64,000 bases of DNA from Pseudomonas atagonensis (GCF_011369485.1 NZ_VXCA01000016.1:98336-162335), one strand, 5' to 3'; counted from the stretch's first letter, positions 53,994-62,521 are shown. The notes: generated by a model not told the origin, from the letters alone. Program-made: numbers and translations.

Positions 53994-54710
53994 TCACTGC
54001 ATCAGCACTTCGATCGAGCCATCGGCGGTCATGCTGACCTGGCTGGTGCCTGCTTCGACTTCCGGGGTGACCGGGGCTGCGTCCATGGCTGCTGCTTTCA
54101 TCATCATCGGGGCGCGCAGGTACGGTTGTGGATAACCGTTGCTGTTGAGATTCAGGTTGACGATTTTGTAGCCTTTACCGCCCAGTGCGTCGGTGGCCAG
54201 TTGCGCGCGGGCCTTGAAGGCGGTCACGGCTTCTTTCAGCAGTTTGTCTTCGCTGGCCTTGCGGGTCGGGTCGGCGATGGCGAAGTCCATGCCGCCCATT
54301 TTCAGGTCGGTCAGCAGTTCGCCGGTGAGTTTGGACAGGGCGGCGAAGTCGGGGCTTTCCAGGCGCAGTTCGGCGCGCTCGCGCCAACCGGTGATTTTCT
54401 GGCCCTTGGTGTCGTAGATCGGGTAGCTGTTGCGGCTGCCTTGGCGCAGGGTGATGTCTTTGACTTGCTTGGCCTGGGCCAGTGCCTTGTTCATGGTGGT
54501 GCTGACATCGGCGGCGAGTTTGGCCGGGTCAGTGTTTTGTTCTTCGGTGTAGAGGGTCACGATCATCAGGTCGCGGGCCACTTCCGTGCTGACTTCGGCG
54601 CGCAGGGAAATCTGGTTGTAGTGCAGCTCATCGGCGGCCAGGGCCGGAAGGCTGGCGACGCTGCCAACGGTCAGGGCGAGAAGGGCGGCGCTGCGGCGAA
54701 ATGTGTGCAT
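53994..54710 (-). CDS. SIMPL (DUF541) domain periplasmic protein
   Basis: 238 residues with a signal peptide ending LPALAADE and AAGGAG upstream. The SIMPL/DUF541 (BP26-like) domain covers most of the mature protein: ISLRAEVSTEVARDLMIVTLYTEEQNTDPAKLAADVSTTMNKAL and DTKGQKITGWRERAELRLESPDFAALSKL. Family members such as E. coli YggE are periplasmic or outer-membrane oligomers linked to oxidative stress, but their mechanism is not known. The location next to roxS-roxR matches PA4495, and the pair is divergent, so redox control is plausible. Confidence 0.9.
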   Translation of the reverse strand: MHTFRRSAALLALTVGSVASLPALAADELHYNQISLRAEVSTEVARDLMIVTLYTEEQNTDPAKLAADVSTTMNKALAQAKQVKDITLRQGSRNSYPIYDTKGQKITGWRERAELRLESPDFAALSKLTGELLTDLKMGGMDFAIADPTRKASEDKLLKEAVTAFKARAQLATDALGGKGYKIVNLNLNSNGYPQPYLRAPMMMKAAAMDAAPVTPEVEAGTSQVSMTADGSIEVLMQ

Positions 54711-54852
54711 GAAGGCTCCTTGAATGATGCGCAGGTGCTGGTTCGGGCCTGCGTGAAACCATCAGACTCTAGCTTCTGCGATCCGGTTCGCCCAGTTACA
54801 ACTTCTATACAGATAGCGAGGGCCGCTGTAGACCCTAAGCTCGAATGAGCTT

Positions 54853-54987
54853 TTGTGGCGAGGGGATTTATCCCCGTTGGGTGGCGAAGCCGCCCCAAAT
54901 CATGCGCTCTCATTTAACCAGGCATGCCGCATCAGCCGGATTTGCGACTGCTTCGCATCCGAACGGGGATAAATCCCCTCGCCACAA
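54853..54987. repeat. Long perfect inverted repeat between the SIMPL gene and roxS
   Basis: The 26-base arm at 54853-54878 (begins TTGTGGCGAGGGGATTTA) is a perfect reverse complement of 54962-54987, with an 83-base spacer. Same style as the other REP pairs but a different sequence class. The rest of the 423-bp intergenic region (54711-54852 and 54988-55133) shows no gene. Confidence 0.9.
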
Positions 54988-55133
54988 TTGGACTCAACTC
55001 ATTGAGAAGTTGGGGTCGGCGTAGACGATTTTACTGTCTGCGCCATGTGGTCGTTTGCCGCACTTTCGCCTATCCGGCGCGTGGCTTGGTTATACTCCGT
55101 GCGATCCGCCTGGAGCGCTCATCAGGAGAGCTC

Positions 55134-56396
55134 ATGCTCGCCCCCGTACAACTGACTTCCGCCACTCGCCAGAACCTCTGGCGGCTGACTTTCATCCGCA
55201 CGCTGGTGCTGGCCGCGCAGGCCGGGTCCGTCGGTCTGGCCTACTGGCTGCAGTTGTTGCCGCTGCCCTGGGTACAACTGGCGATGACCCTCGGTTGCTC
55301 GATTCTGCTGTGCGTGTTCACCGCCGTGCGTTTGCGCACATCGTGGCCGGTGACCGAACTCGAGTACGCCTTGCAACTGGCTTGTGATCTGGTGATTCAC
55401 AGTGCACTGCTGTATTTCTCCGGCGGCTCGACCAACCCCTTCGTTTCCTATTATCTGGTGCCGCTGACCATCGCCGCTGTGACACTGCCGTGGCGCTATT
55501 CGGTGATTCTGTCGGGCATTGCGCTGGCGCTGTACACCGTGATGTTGACGCGCTTCTATCCGCTGGAGACCCTGCCGGTCGCCCGCGAGAACCTGCAGAT
55601 TTATGGCATGTGGCTGAGTTTCGCGCTGGCGGCAGCGGTCATCACGTTCTTCGCCGCGCGCATGGCTGAAGAGCTGCGCCGTCAGGAAGAGCTACGGGCG
55701 ATCCGTCGTGAAGAAGGCCTGCGTGATCAACAGTTGCTCGCGGTGGCCACGCAAGCTGCCGGCGCTGCCCATGAACTCGGCACACCGTTGGCGACCATGA
55801 GCGTTTTGCTCAAGGAGATGCAGCAGGATCACCCCGATCCGATGCTGCAGGACGATCTCAAAGTGCTGCAGGATCAAGTCAAGCTGTGCAAGGAAACCTT
55901 GCAACAACTGGTACGTGCTGCCGAAGCCAATCGACGTCTGGCGGTTGAGATGCAGGACGTCACCGACTGGCTCGACGAAGCGCTCAACCGCTGGCACCTG
56001 ATGCGTCCCGAGGCCAGTTACCGCTTTCACCGTTTGGGTCAGGGTACGGTGCCGCGCATGGCGCCGCCGCCGGATCTGACGCAGGCGCTGCTGAATCTGC
56101 TGAACAACGCCGCCGATGCCTGCCCGGAAAACCTGAAAGTGACGCTGGACTGGGACACGGAAACCGTGACCATCAGTATTCGTGACCACGGCGCCGGTGT
56201 GCCGCTGGCCATCGCCGAGCAGATCGGCAAACCGTTTTTTACCACCAAGGGCAAAGGTTTCGGCCTGGGCCTGTTTTTGAGCAAGGCCAGCGTGACACGT
56301 GCCGGCGGCTCAGTGAAACTCTATAGTCATGAGGAAGGCGGCACGCTCACCGAGCTGCGCCTGCCCCACGGCGCCCGAGGAGACCAACATGAGTGA
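55134..56396 (+). CDS. roxS: Redox-sensing histidine kinase RoxS (RegB/PrrB family)
   Basis: 420 residues from ATG 55134, with AGGAGAG 5 bases upstream; the longer frame to 54924 runs into the inverted repeat and is not credible. Six N-terminal hydrophobic spans (about 20-175) contain the RegB-type quinone-binding box GGSTNPF (97-103). The H-box AAGAAHELGTPLATM has His213, and the ATPase domain has NLLNNAADACPE, GAGV and KGFGLGLFLSKA. It senses respiratory redox state and phosphorylates RoxR. Overlaps roxR by 8 bases. Confidence 0.95.
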   Translation: MLAPVQLTSATRQNLWRLTFIRTLVLAAQAGSVGLAYWLQLLPLPWVQLAMTLGCSILLCVFTAVRLRTSWPVTELEYALQLACDLVIHSALLYFSGGSTNPFVSYYLVPLTIAAVTLPWRYSVILSGIALALYTVMLTRFYPLETLPVARENLQIYGMWLSFALAAAVITFFAARMAEELRRQEELRAIRREEGLRDQQLLAVATQAAGAAHELGTPLATMSVLLKEMQQDHPDPMLQDDLKVLQDQVKLCKETLQQLVRAAEANRRLAVEMQDVTDWLDEALNRWHLMRPEASYRFHRLGQGTVPRMAPPPDLTQALLNLLNNAADACPENLKVTLDWDTETVTISIRDHGAGVPLAIAEQIGKPFFTTKGKGFGLGLFLSKASVTRAGGSVKLYSHEEGGTLTELRLPHGARGDQHE

Positions 56397-56949
56397 CGAA
56401 ATCCAAGTCGAAGGCGAAGAACTGCCGCATTTGCTGCTGGTCGACGACGACGCAACCTTCACCCGCGTCATGGCCCGTGCCATGGCTCGCCGTGGTTTTC
56501 GCGTCAGCACCGCCGGTTCTGCCGAGGAAGGCCTGACCATCGCCCAGGCCGATCTGCCGGACTATGCCGCGCTCGACCTGAAAATGGACGGCGACTCCGG
56601 TCTGGTACTGCTGCCGAAGTTGCTGGAGCTGGACCCGGAAATGCGCGTGGTGATCCTCACCGGTTATTCGAGCATTGCCACGGCGGTCGAAGCGATCAAA
56701 CGCGGCGCCTGCAACTACCTGTGCAAACCGGCCGATGCCGACGACGTGCTGGCCGCGCTGCTTTCCGAGCACGCCGACCTCGACAGCCTGGTGCCGGAAA
56801 ACCCGATGTCGGTTGATCGCCTGCAGTGGGAACACATCCAGCGCGTGTTGACCGAGCACGAAGGCAACATCTCCGCCACAGCCCGCGCCCTGGGCATGCA
56901 CCGCCGCACGCTGCAGCGCAAACTGCAGAAGCGCCCGGTTCGTCGCTGA
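56389..56949 (+). CDS. roxR: Response regulator RoxR (RegA/PrrA/ActR family)
   Basis: 186 residues from ATG 56389, with GAGGAG 5 bases upstream. Receiver domain: acidic pocket VDDD near residue 20, phosphoacceptor Asp63 in AALDLKMDGDSG, Thr in LTGYSS, and Lys in CKPADADD. The C-terminal Fis-type helix-turn-helix (HEGNISATARALGMHRRTLQRKLQ) is the RegA/PrrA DNA-binding signature. In P. aeruginosa RoxSR controls the cyanide-insensitive oxidase and other respiratory genes. A hairpin follows the stop. Confidence 0.96.
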   Translation: MSDEIQVEGEELPHLLLVDDDATFTRVMARAMARRGFRVSTAGSAEEGLTIAQADLPDYAALDLKMDGDSGLVLLPKLLELDPEMRVVILTGYSSIATAVEAIKRGACNYLCKPADADDVLAALLSEHADLDSLVPENPMSVDRLQWEHIQRVLTEHEGNISATARALGMHRRTLQRKLQKRPVRR

Positions 56950-56988
56950 ACCTGCGCTGAACGACTATCGCCAGCCCTCGCGATAAAA

Positions 56989-57014
56989 CGCACCGATCTA
57001 CTATGATCGGTGCG
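56989..57014 (+). terminator. Hairpin after roxR
   Basis: CGCACCGATC (56989-56998) and GATCGGTGCG (57005-57014) form a perfect 10-bp stem with a 6-base loop, then TGTCTGTTGTTTTCTTT. It probably ends roxSR and leaves only about 30 bases before the next gene, whose ribosome site is then in the terminator's T-rich tail. Confidence 0.7.
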
Positions 57015-57045
57015 TGTCTGTTGTTTTCTTTATCGAGCCTTATCC

Positions 57046-58773
57046 ATGAATCAGAACGCTGAATATTCCGCGGTCAACGATGCTGTGCGCGGGCAGTTTT
57101 TTCGCAAGGTGTGGGCGATCATCACGCCGTACTGGCGCAGTGAAGAGAAGGGCAAGGCCTGGACGCTGCTGATTGCGGTGATCGCGCTCTCGCTGTTGAG
57201 CGTGGGCATCTCGGTGTGGTTCAACACTTGGTACAAGGATTTTTACAACGCGCTGCAAAAGAAGGACGAAGCGGCGTTCTGGCAATTGATTCTGTATTTC
57301 TGCGGCATCGCCGCCGTGGCGATTATCGGTGCGGTGTACAGGCTTTATCTGACGCAGATGCTGACGATCCGCTGGCGCGCCTGGCTCACCGAAAAGCATT
57401 TTTCCCGTTGGCTCGCCGACAAGAATTACTACCAGCTGGAGCAGGGCGGTTACACCGATAACCCGGACCAGCGGATTTCCGAAGACCTCAATAACTTCAC
57501 CTCCAACACCCTTGAACTGGGGATCGGGCTGCTGCGCAATATCGTCAGTCTGGTGTCGTTCTCGATCATTCTCTGGGGCGTGTCGGGCAGCATCGAAGTC
57601 TTTGGCATCACCATTCCCGGCTACATGTTCTGGTGTGTGCTGGTGTATGCGGTGGTGGGCAGTTGGCTGACGCATTTGATCGGCCGTCGTCTGATCGGTC
57701 TGAACAACCAACAACAACGCTTCGAAGCCGACTTGCGTTTTTCCATGGTGCGGATTCGCGAAAATGCCGAAAGCATTGCGTTGTATAACGGCGAGCCAAA
57801 CGAAAATCGTCGTTTGAGCGCTCGTTTTGGCAATGTCTGGCACAACTTCTGGGACATCATGAAGGTCTCCAAGCGCCTGACATTCTTCACCGCCGGTTAC
57901 AGCCAGGCAGCCATCATTTTCCCGTTCATCGTCGCCTCGCCGCGTTACCTCGCCGGCAAGATCGAGCTGGGTGAACTCATGCAGATCAGCTCGGCATTCG
58001 GCAACGTTCAGGAGAGTTTCAGCTGGTTCATCAGTGCGTACCAGAGCCTCGCTTCCTGGCGCGCCACCTGTGATCGTCTGCTGAGTTTCCGTCAGGCCAT
58101 GACCGACAACGAGCAGCGCGTGCCGGCCATCGATGTGCAGAATCAGGGCAGTGAATTGAAGGTGCACAACCTCGGCCTGGATCTGGCCGATGGGCGTCAT
58201 CTGCTGACCAGTGCCGACATGACCGTCGAGCCGGGTGATCGCGTCATGCTCAGCGGTCGTTCCGGCAGCGGCAAGTCGACGTTGCTGCGGGCGATGGGGC
58301 ATCTGTGGCCAGCGGGCCACGGCAACATCCGGTTGCCGGCGGCGCGTTACCTGTTCCTGCCGCAGAAACCCTATCTGCCAATCGGCACCCTGCGTGAGGC
58401 GTTGAGTTATCCACAACCGGGCGACACCTACGCGCCGGAACGTTATGCACAAGTGCTGGAAACCTGCCGCTTGCCGCATTTGGTCGCGCGACTGGACGAG
58501 GCCAATCACTGGCAACGCATGCTTTCTCCGGGCGAACAACAACGTTTGGCTTTTGCCCGCGCAATGCTTTACGCGCCGCAATGGCTGTACATGGACGAAG
58601 CGACGTCGGCGATGGACGAGGAAGACGAAGCGACGCTGTATCAGGCACTGATCGATCAGTTGCCGGGGTTGAGCATTGTCAGCGTCGGTCATCGCAGCAG
58701 CCTGAAACGTTTCCATCCACGGCATGTGCGAATCGACAGCGGGCATCTGGTGGAGCAGACCGTTACGGCGTGA
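57046..58773 (+). CDS. ABC transporter with fused SbmA/BacA-type membrane domain and ATPase
   Basis: 575 residues from ATG 57046 (MNQNAEYSAVND); an in-frame ATG at 57010 lies inside the roxR hairpin tail. The N-terminal half is the SbmA/BacA-like transmembrane domain (YddA family) with about six spans and NYYQLEQGGYTDNPDQRISEDLNNFTSN. The C-terminal ATPase has LSGRSGSGKSTLLRAM, signature SPGEQQRLAFARAM and WLYMDEATSAMDEED. Related proteins (Rv1819c, ABCD-type) import or export peptides and cobalamin-like molecules; substrate unknown here. It follows roxSR directly and might be under its control. Confidence 0.9.
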   Translation: MNQNAEYSAVNDAVRGQFFRKVWAIITPYWRSEEKGKAWTLLIAVIALSLLSVGISVWFNTWYKDFYNALQKKDEAAFWQLILYFCGIAAVAIIGAVYRLYLTQMLTIRWRAWLTEKHFSRWLADKNYYQLEQGGYTDNPDQRISEDLNNFTSNTLELGIGLLRNIVSLVSFSIILWGVSGSIEVFGITIPGYMFWCVLVYAVVGSWLTHLIGRRLIGLNNQQQRFEADLRFSMVRIRENAESIALYNGEPNENRRLSARFGNVWHNFWDIMKVSKRLTFFTAGYSQAAIIFPFIVASPRYLAGKIELGELMQISSAFGNVQESFSWFISAYQSLASWRATCDRLLSFRQAMTDNEQRVPAIDVQNQGSELKVHNLGLDLADGRHLLTSADMTVEPGDRVMLSGRSGSGKSTLLRAMGHLWPAGHGNIRLPAARYLFLPQKPYLPIGTLREALSYPQPGDTYAPERYAQVLETCRLPHLVARLDEANHWQRMLSPGEQQRLAFARAMLYAPQWLYMDEATSAMDEEDEATLYQALIDQLPGLSIVSVGHRSSLKRFHPRHVRIDSGHLVEQTVTA

Positions 58774-58784
58774 TCCTCTCAGTC

Positions 58785-58820
58785 CCAGTGTGGGGACGAG
58801 CTAGCCCGCTCCCACACTGG
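58785..58820. repeat. Inverted repeat between ABC transporter gene and gntR
   Basis: CCAGTGTGGG (58785-58794) is mirrored by CCCACACTGG (58811-58820) around GACGAGCTAGCCCGCT. It can act as a terminator-like hairpin after the ABC gene stop. Confidence 0.75.
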
Positions 58821-58837
58821 ACGATTTGCACCGGAAA

Positions 58838-58866
58838 GTGATCGTACAACCCACCTGAGCTATGAT
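58838..58866 (+). promoter_or_regulatory. gntR promoter with operator half shared with kdgD
   Basis: -10 TATGAT (58861-58866) is 17 bases from a weak -35 GTGATC (58838-58843). The 13-mer GTGATCGTACAAC at 58838-58850 is the reverse complement of GTTGTACGATCAC, differing by one base from GTTGTACGATGAC in the kdgD promoter. It overlaps the -35, consistent with autorepression. Confidence 0.6.
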
Positions 58867-58903
58867 GCGAGTCAAGCCGAATTTTCGAGACAAGATGCAC
58901 ACC

Positions 58904-59653
58904 ATGGAAAACCTGATCGACACCCCGCGCCTCCCGCGCAAGCGCCGTAGCCTGGCCCAGGAACTGGTGACGGTGCTGAGCGAGCAGATCCGCGACGGTC
59001 TTCTCAAACGTGGCGACAAGTTGCCCACCGAGTCGGCCATCATGGAAGCCCATGGCGTCAGCCGCACCGTGGTGCGCGAAGCGATCTCCCGGTTGCAGGC
59101 GGCAGGGCAGGTGGAAACTCGCCATGGCATCGGCACCTTTGTCCTCGACACGCCGAGCCCGAGCGGTTTCCGTATCGACCCGGCCACCGTGGTCACCTTG
59201 CGTGACGTATTGGCGATTCTCGAATTACGCATCAGCCTTGAAGTCGAATCCGCCGGCCTCGCCGCGCAACGCCGCAGCCCCGAGCAACTGGCAACCATGC
59301 GCGCCGCCCTCGATGCTTTGAACGACAGCGTTGCCCACGCCAGCGATGCCGTGGCGTCGGACTTTGCCTTCCATCTGGAAATCGCCCTGTCCACCGGCAA
59401 CCGCTACTTCACCGACATCATGACCCACCTGGGCACCAGCATCATTCCACGTACGCGGTTGAATTCGGCGCGGCTGGCCCATGACGATCAGCAGCACTAC
59501 ATGAATCGCCTGAGTCGCGAGCATGAGGAAATCTACGAAGCGATTGCCCGCCAGGACTCCGATGCGGCCCGTGCGGCCATGCGCCTGCACCTGACCAACA
59601 GCCGCGAACGGCTGCGTCAGGCGCATGAAGAGGCGCAAGCGCAGGGAGGGTGA
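58904..59653 (+). CDS. GntR/FadR-family transcriptional regulator (likely of glucarate/galactarate catabolism)
   Basis: 249 residues from ATG 58904 (MENLIDTPRLPRKRRSLAQELV). The frame opens at 58862, but that ATG lies inside the predicted -10, so 58895 or 58904 is used; neither has a strong ribosome site. The N-terminal winged helix (EQIRDGLLKRGDKLPTESAIMEAHGVSRTVVREAISRLQAAGQVETRHGIGTFV) and C-terminal FCD effector domain are clear. FadR-type FCD regulators bind carboxylates. It shares a promoter motif with kdgD, 2.6 kb downstream, and is probably a repressor induced by a sugar-acid intermediate. Confidence 0.9.
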   Translation: MENLIDTPRLPRKRRSLAQELVTVLSEQIRDGLLKRGDKLPTESAIMEAHGVSRTVVREAISRLQAAGQVETRHGIGTFVLDTPSPSGFRIDPATVVTLRDVLAILELRISLEVESAGLAAQRRSPEQLATMRAALDALNDSVAHASDAVASDFAFHLEIALSTGNRYFTDIMTHLGTSIIPRTRLNSARLAHDDQQHYMNRLSREHEEIYEAIARQDSDAARAAMRLHLTNSRERLRQAHEEAQAQGG

Positions 59654-59795
59654 GTGTGCGTTCGGTCTAATAGGTGCCTGACACGCCGCCATCGCTGGCA
59701 AACCAGCTCCGACTGTTGTCTCGGTAAAACACCCAATATGTGCACACCGAGAGTTCATTGTGGTTGTTGGCTAGTCAGCGATGAAATCAGCGAAT

Positions 59796-59990
59796 TCAGC
59801 GCTTCACTATTGACCGATCTACCCTCACCGCCAGTTTCGCCCTAACGGAACTCACCGAAAACACCGCATGCCCCGTGTTATCCACAACCCCCCGCGCAAT
59901 CGGTTTGCCATCCGCGAGCAACTCCAGTGGTGCACCGTGCAGTGACTGTCCTGAAGCCAGCTCCATTTTCAATTTGATCGTCATGTTCAT
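59796..59990 (-). CDS. Small beta-rich protein encoded with the phospholipase-like gene
   Basis: 64 residues from ATG 59990 (ATGA overlap with the stop of 59987-61312) or 62 from ATG 59984, which is better spaced from GGGAG. Sequence: MTIKLKMELASGQSLHG then APLELLADGKPIARGVVDN and TGHAVFSVSSVRAKLAVRVDRS. The alternating pattern and Gly/Asn turns suggest a small beta-sandwich of the carboxypeptidase-regulatory or transthyretin-like kind. No signal peptide, no Cys. I recognise no family. The tight overlap argues for a functional partner, cargo adaptor or immunity factor for the upstream protein. 59654-59795 on the other side contains only a partial CATCGCTGGCAAACCAGCTCC-type repeat. Confidence 0.65.
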   Translation of the reverse strand: MNMTIKLKMELASGQSLHGAPLELLADGKPIARGVVDNTGHAVFSVSSVRAKLAVRVDRSIVKR

Positions 59991-61312
59991 GCTCCCTGGT
60001 TGACGTTGCCGCTTGGCTGATAGTTCTTGAGCAGCAGGTACGTGCTCCAGCCCCACCAGTCATCGACGGTTGCGGTGTCGTTGAGGTTGTTCACGTCCTT
60101 GCGTCGCAGCACTTTGCTGCCCTCGAGCCGGAACAGCGGTGAGAAGTTGTTGGCGAGGTTGAGTACCGCCGTCAGATCCGGTGTTCGTTGCAGTGCTGCG
60201 AAAGTGGACGGGGTGGGTACTGTGCCGCTGAGGTAGGCGGCGAACACTTCATCCGCCGAGGCTTGCACGGCTTCGGTCACTTGCTGGCGATTGTCGGCGT
60301 CGCTCGCTTCGAAGTAGCGCTTGTCGCCGTAGGCTCGCCATTGATCGTCACGTGCGTTGCGTACCTTGAGGCCGAATTTGCTGTCCTCGTCGTGCATGAA
60401 GCGGGTAATCAGTGAACCCAGATCACTCGGGGTCACCACCGCTGCCAGTTGCTTGCGCGGTACACGCAGGTGGCCGGAGGAGAACAGGTCGGTGAGGAAG
60501 TGATCGGCAAACGCGTTCATCGCGTAGGCCCGTTCCAGCTGCTGTTCATCGTGACTGGCCTGCGCGGCAGCGGCGGTTTGCAGGGCGGCGATGTGGCCGG
60601 CGATGTAAGCCAGTCTTGCCCACTCGCCAAAGTGGTCTGCGTTGTTAGCGGCGAGTTTCAGGTAGCGGCCGAGGGGGAACAGTGCCGAGACGAAACTGCC
60701 GCCGCCGGTGATTTTGTTCCAGTCTTCCGACAACGTATCTCCCAGCTCGTCATAAACCTCATGAGGGGGCTTGCCGTCCTTGATCGCTTGTTTGACAGCA
60801 TTGATTTCCTTTTGCATGACCGCGAGGATCTGCGTCGCTTCCGCCCGGGAGGCGGGTGTCACGGCCAAGGAATCGAACGCGGCGTTAAAGCGTTGCAGGC
60901 GATCCGCCGGTGTCGCGCCTTCATTGATCGGGCGGTCAACGATGCCGTAAAAATCGCCACCCAGCGCCAGCACCTGGCCGTAAGTGAGCGCGAGGCCGTT
61001 GGGCAGATGCAGTGGGACGTTTTGCGCGAGAACCGGTTCGGCGTTTTCCACAAAATGCAAAAGCGTGTTATCGCCGATGGCCGTGTGTTCGCCGCCCTCG
61101 AAGCGTAGTTGCGGTTTGCCCTTCAGGGCAACAGTCGGGCGGGCAGTGACGGACTCGACATCGCTGTGTGAATCGGCGATGTGCAGCATCAGATGAGGGT
61201 TGTCGGCACTGAAGGCGATGCCGGACTCGGTAAAAAGATCATCGAAACGGGCGACGACCGGTTGGGCGTTTTTCCGTGGTTTTGGCTGGCGTTCAGCAGG
61301 GGTACCGGACAT
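59987..61312 (-). CDS. Zinc-phospholipase C-like protein (PlcC/CegC1-type, putative effector)
   Basis: 441 residues from ATG 61312, with AAGGAG 7 bases upstream. No signal peptide (MSGTPAERQPKPRKNAQ) and no transmembrane segment. His-rich helical motifs match my memory of the zinc-metallophospholipase C family shared by Legionella PlcA/B/C and P. fluorescens PC-PLC: LALGGDFYGI (115-124), NADHFGEWARLAYIAGH (His227, His240) and FADHFLTDLFSSGHLRVPR (Asp270, His271, Asp275, His281). These could form a zinc site. An SOS box lies upstream and a small gene is fused by overlap downstream. Placed inside the sugar-acid locus, it looks inserted. Function is inference; a structural or other enzymatic role is not excluded. 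Confidence 0.6.
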   Translation of the reverse strand: MSGTPAERQPKPRKNAQPVVARFDDLFTESGIAFSADNPHLMLHIADSHSDVESVTARPTVALKGKPQLRFEGGEHTAIGDNTLLHFVENAEPVLAQNVPLHLPNGLALTYGQVLALGGDFYGIVDRPINEGATPADRLQRFNAAFDSLAVTPASRAEATQILAVMQKEINAVKQAIKDGKPPHEVYDELGDTLSEDWNKITGGGSFVSALFPLGRYLKLAANNADHFGEWARLAYIAGHIAALQTAAAAQASHDEQQLERAYAMNAFADHFLTDLFSSGHLRVPRKQLAAVVTPSDLGSLITRFMHDEDSKFGLKVRNARDDQWRAYGDKRYFEASDADNRQQVTEAVQASADEVFAAYLSGTVPTPSTFAALQRTPDLTAVLNLANNFSPLFRLEGSKVLRRKDVNNLNDTATVDDWWGWSTYLLLKNYQPSGNVNQGA

Positions 61313-61347
61313 TTCTATCTCCTTGATATGTCGTAGGCAGGTTTTTA

Positions 61348-61373
61348 TTTAACTGTATGTATATACAGTTAAA
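61348..61373 (-). promoter_or_regulatory. LexA (SOS) box upstream of the phospholipase-like gene
   Basis: A perfect 11-bp inverted repeat with a 4-base centre. The core CTGTATGTATATACAG (61353-61368) differs by one base from the gammaproteobacterial LexA consensus CTGTATATATATACAG. It sits 40-55 bases before the ATG. On the minus strand its TATATA/TATACA can serve as a -10 with -35 TCGACT 16-18 bases upstream, so LexA would block RNA polymerase. Confidence 0.85.
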
Positions 61374-61451
61374 TTGAGCCTAGTCGAGAAATCTCCTACG
61401 TCAAAAAGAAATCCTGTCCGACAAAAAATGCCCCCCAGCGATGAAATGCAG

Positions 61452-61490
61452 TTGACGGTTATCTTTTAAGTTGTACGATGACCTACAACT
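61452..61490 (+). promoter_or_regulatory. kdgD promoter and overlapping GntR operator
   Basis: -35 TTGACG (61452-61457) and -10 TACGAT (61474-61479), 16-base spacing. The -10 lies within AGTTGTA-N8-TACAACT (61469-61490), a perfect 7-bp inverted repeat. The left part GTTGTACGATGAC matches the gntR promoter site. Confidence 0.65.
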
Positions 61491-61547
61491 TCGGCGAAGG
61501 CTGAACGGTCCAATCACAAAAAACGTTGCTACCAGGGTGTTCGAATA

Positions 61548-62459
61548 ATGAATCCACAAGAACTGAAGTCCATCCTCTCTGCCGGCCTGCTGTCCTTCCC
61601 GGTGACCGATTTCAACGCGCAGGGCGATTTTAACCGCGCGGGCTACATCAAGCGTCTGGAGTGGCTGGCCCCGTATGGTGCTTCGGCCCTGTTCGCAGCC
61701 GGCGGCACCGGTGAATTCTTCTCCTTGGCCGCCAGCGAATACTCGGAAATCATCAAGACCGCCGTCGACACCTGCGCCAAGAGCGTGCCGATTCTCGCCG
61801 GCGTGGGTGGCTCCACCCGTCAGGCCATCGAATACGCACAGGAAGCCGAGCGTCTGGGCGCCAAAGGTCTGCTGCTGCTGCCGCACTACCTGACCGAAGC
61901 GAGTCAGGACGGCGTTGCCGCTCACGTTGAAGCGGTGTGTAAATCGGTCAACATCGGTGTGGTGGTCTACAACCGCAACGTCTGCCGCCTGACCGCGCCG
62001 CTGCTGGAACGTCTGGCCGAGCGCTGCCCGAACCTGATCGGCTACAAGGACGGTCTGGGCGATATCGAACTGATGGTGTCGATCCGTCGTCGTCTCGGCG
62101 ATCGCTTCAGCTACCTGGGTGGTTTGCCGACCGCCGAAGTTTACGCCGCCGCCTACAAGGCGCTGGGTGTGCCGGTTTACTCCTCGGCGGTGTTCAACTT
62201 CATCCCGAAAACCGCGATGGATTTCTACCACGCCATCGCCCGCGAAGATCACGCCACTGTCGGCAAGATCATCGATGACTTCTTCCTGCCGTACCTGGAC
62301 ATCCGCAACCGCAAGTCCGGCTATGCCGTGAGCATCGTCAAGGCTGGCGCCAAGATCGCCGGTTATGACGCAGGTCCCGTGCGTGCACCGCTGACCGACC
62401 TGACTGGCGAAGAGTACGAAATGCTCGCCGCCCTGATCGACAAGCAAGGCGCGCAATAA
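61548..62459 (+). CDS. kdgD: 5-dehydro-4-deoxyglucarate dehydratase
   Basis: 303 residues, ATG 61548; the ribosome site is weak (CAGGGTG, 9 bases upstream). A DHDPS/NAL-family class I lyase that dehydrates and decarboxylates 5-keto-4-deoxyglucarate to 2,5-dioxovalerate in D-glucarate/galactarate breakdown. Signatures: [11 protein letters not shown] (substrate carboxylate site), VVVYNRN (catalytic Tyr) and [12 protein letters not shown], with the Schiff-base Lys in YKDG. The next gene oxidises the product. Regulated by the operator just upstream, most likely bound by the GntR protein at 58904. Confidence 0.95.
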   Translation: MNPQELKSILSAGLLSFPVTDFNAQGDFNRAGYIKRLEWLAPYGASALFAAGGTGEFFSLAASEYSEIIKTAVDTCAKSVPILAGVGGSTRQAIEYAQEAERLGAKGLLLLPHYLTEASQDGVAAHVEAVCKSVNIGVVVYNRNVCRLTAPLLERLAERCPNLIGYKDGLGDIELMVSIRRRLGDRFSYLGGLPTAEVYAAAYKALGVPVYSSAVFNFIPKTAMDFYHAIAREDHATVGKIIDDFFLPYLDIRNRKSGYAVSIVKAGAKIAGYDAGPVRAPLTDLTGEEYEMLAALIDKQGAQ

Positions 62460-62521
62460 CACCCGAGCAAACCGAGGCCGCTGAGCAATCAGCGGCTTTT
62501 GCGTAGAGAGGAGAAATTTCT

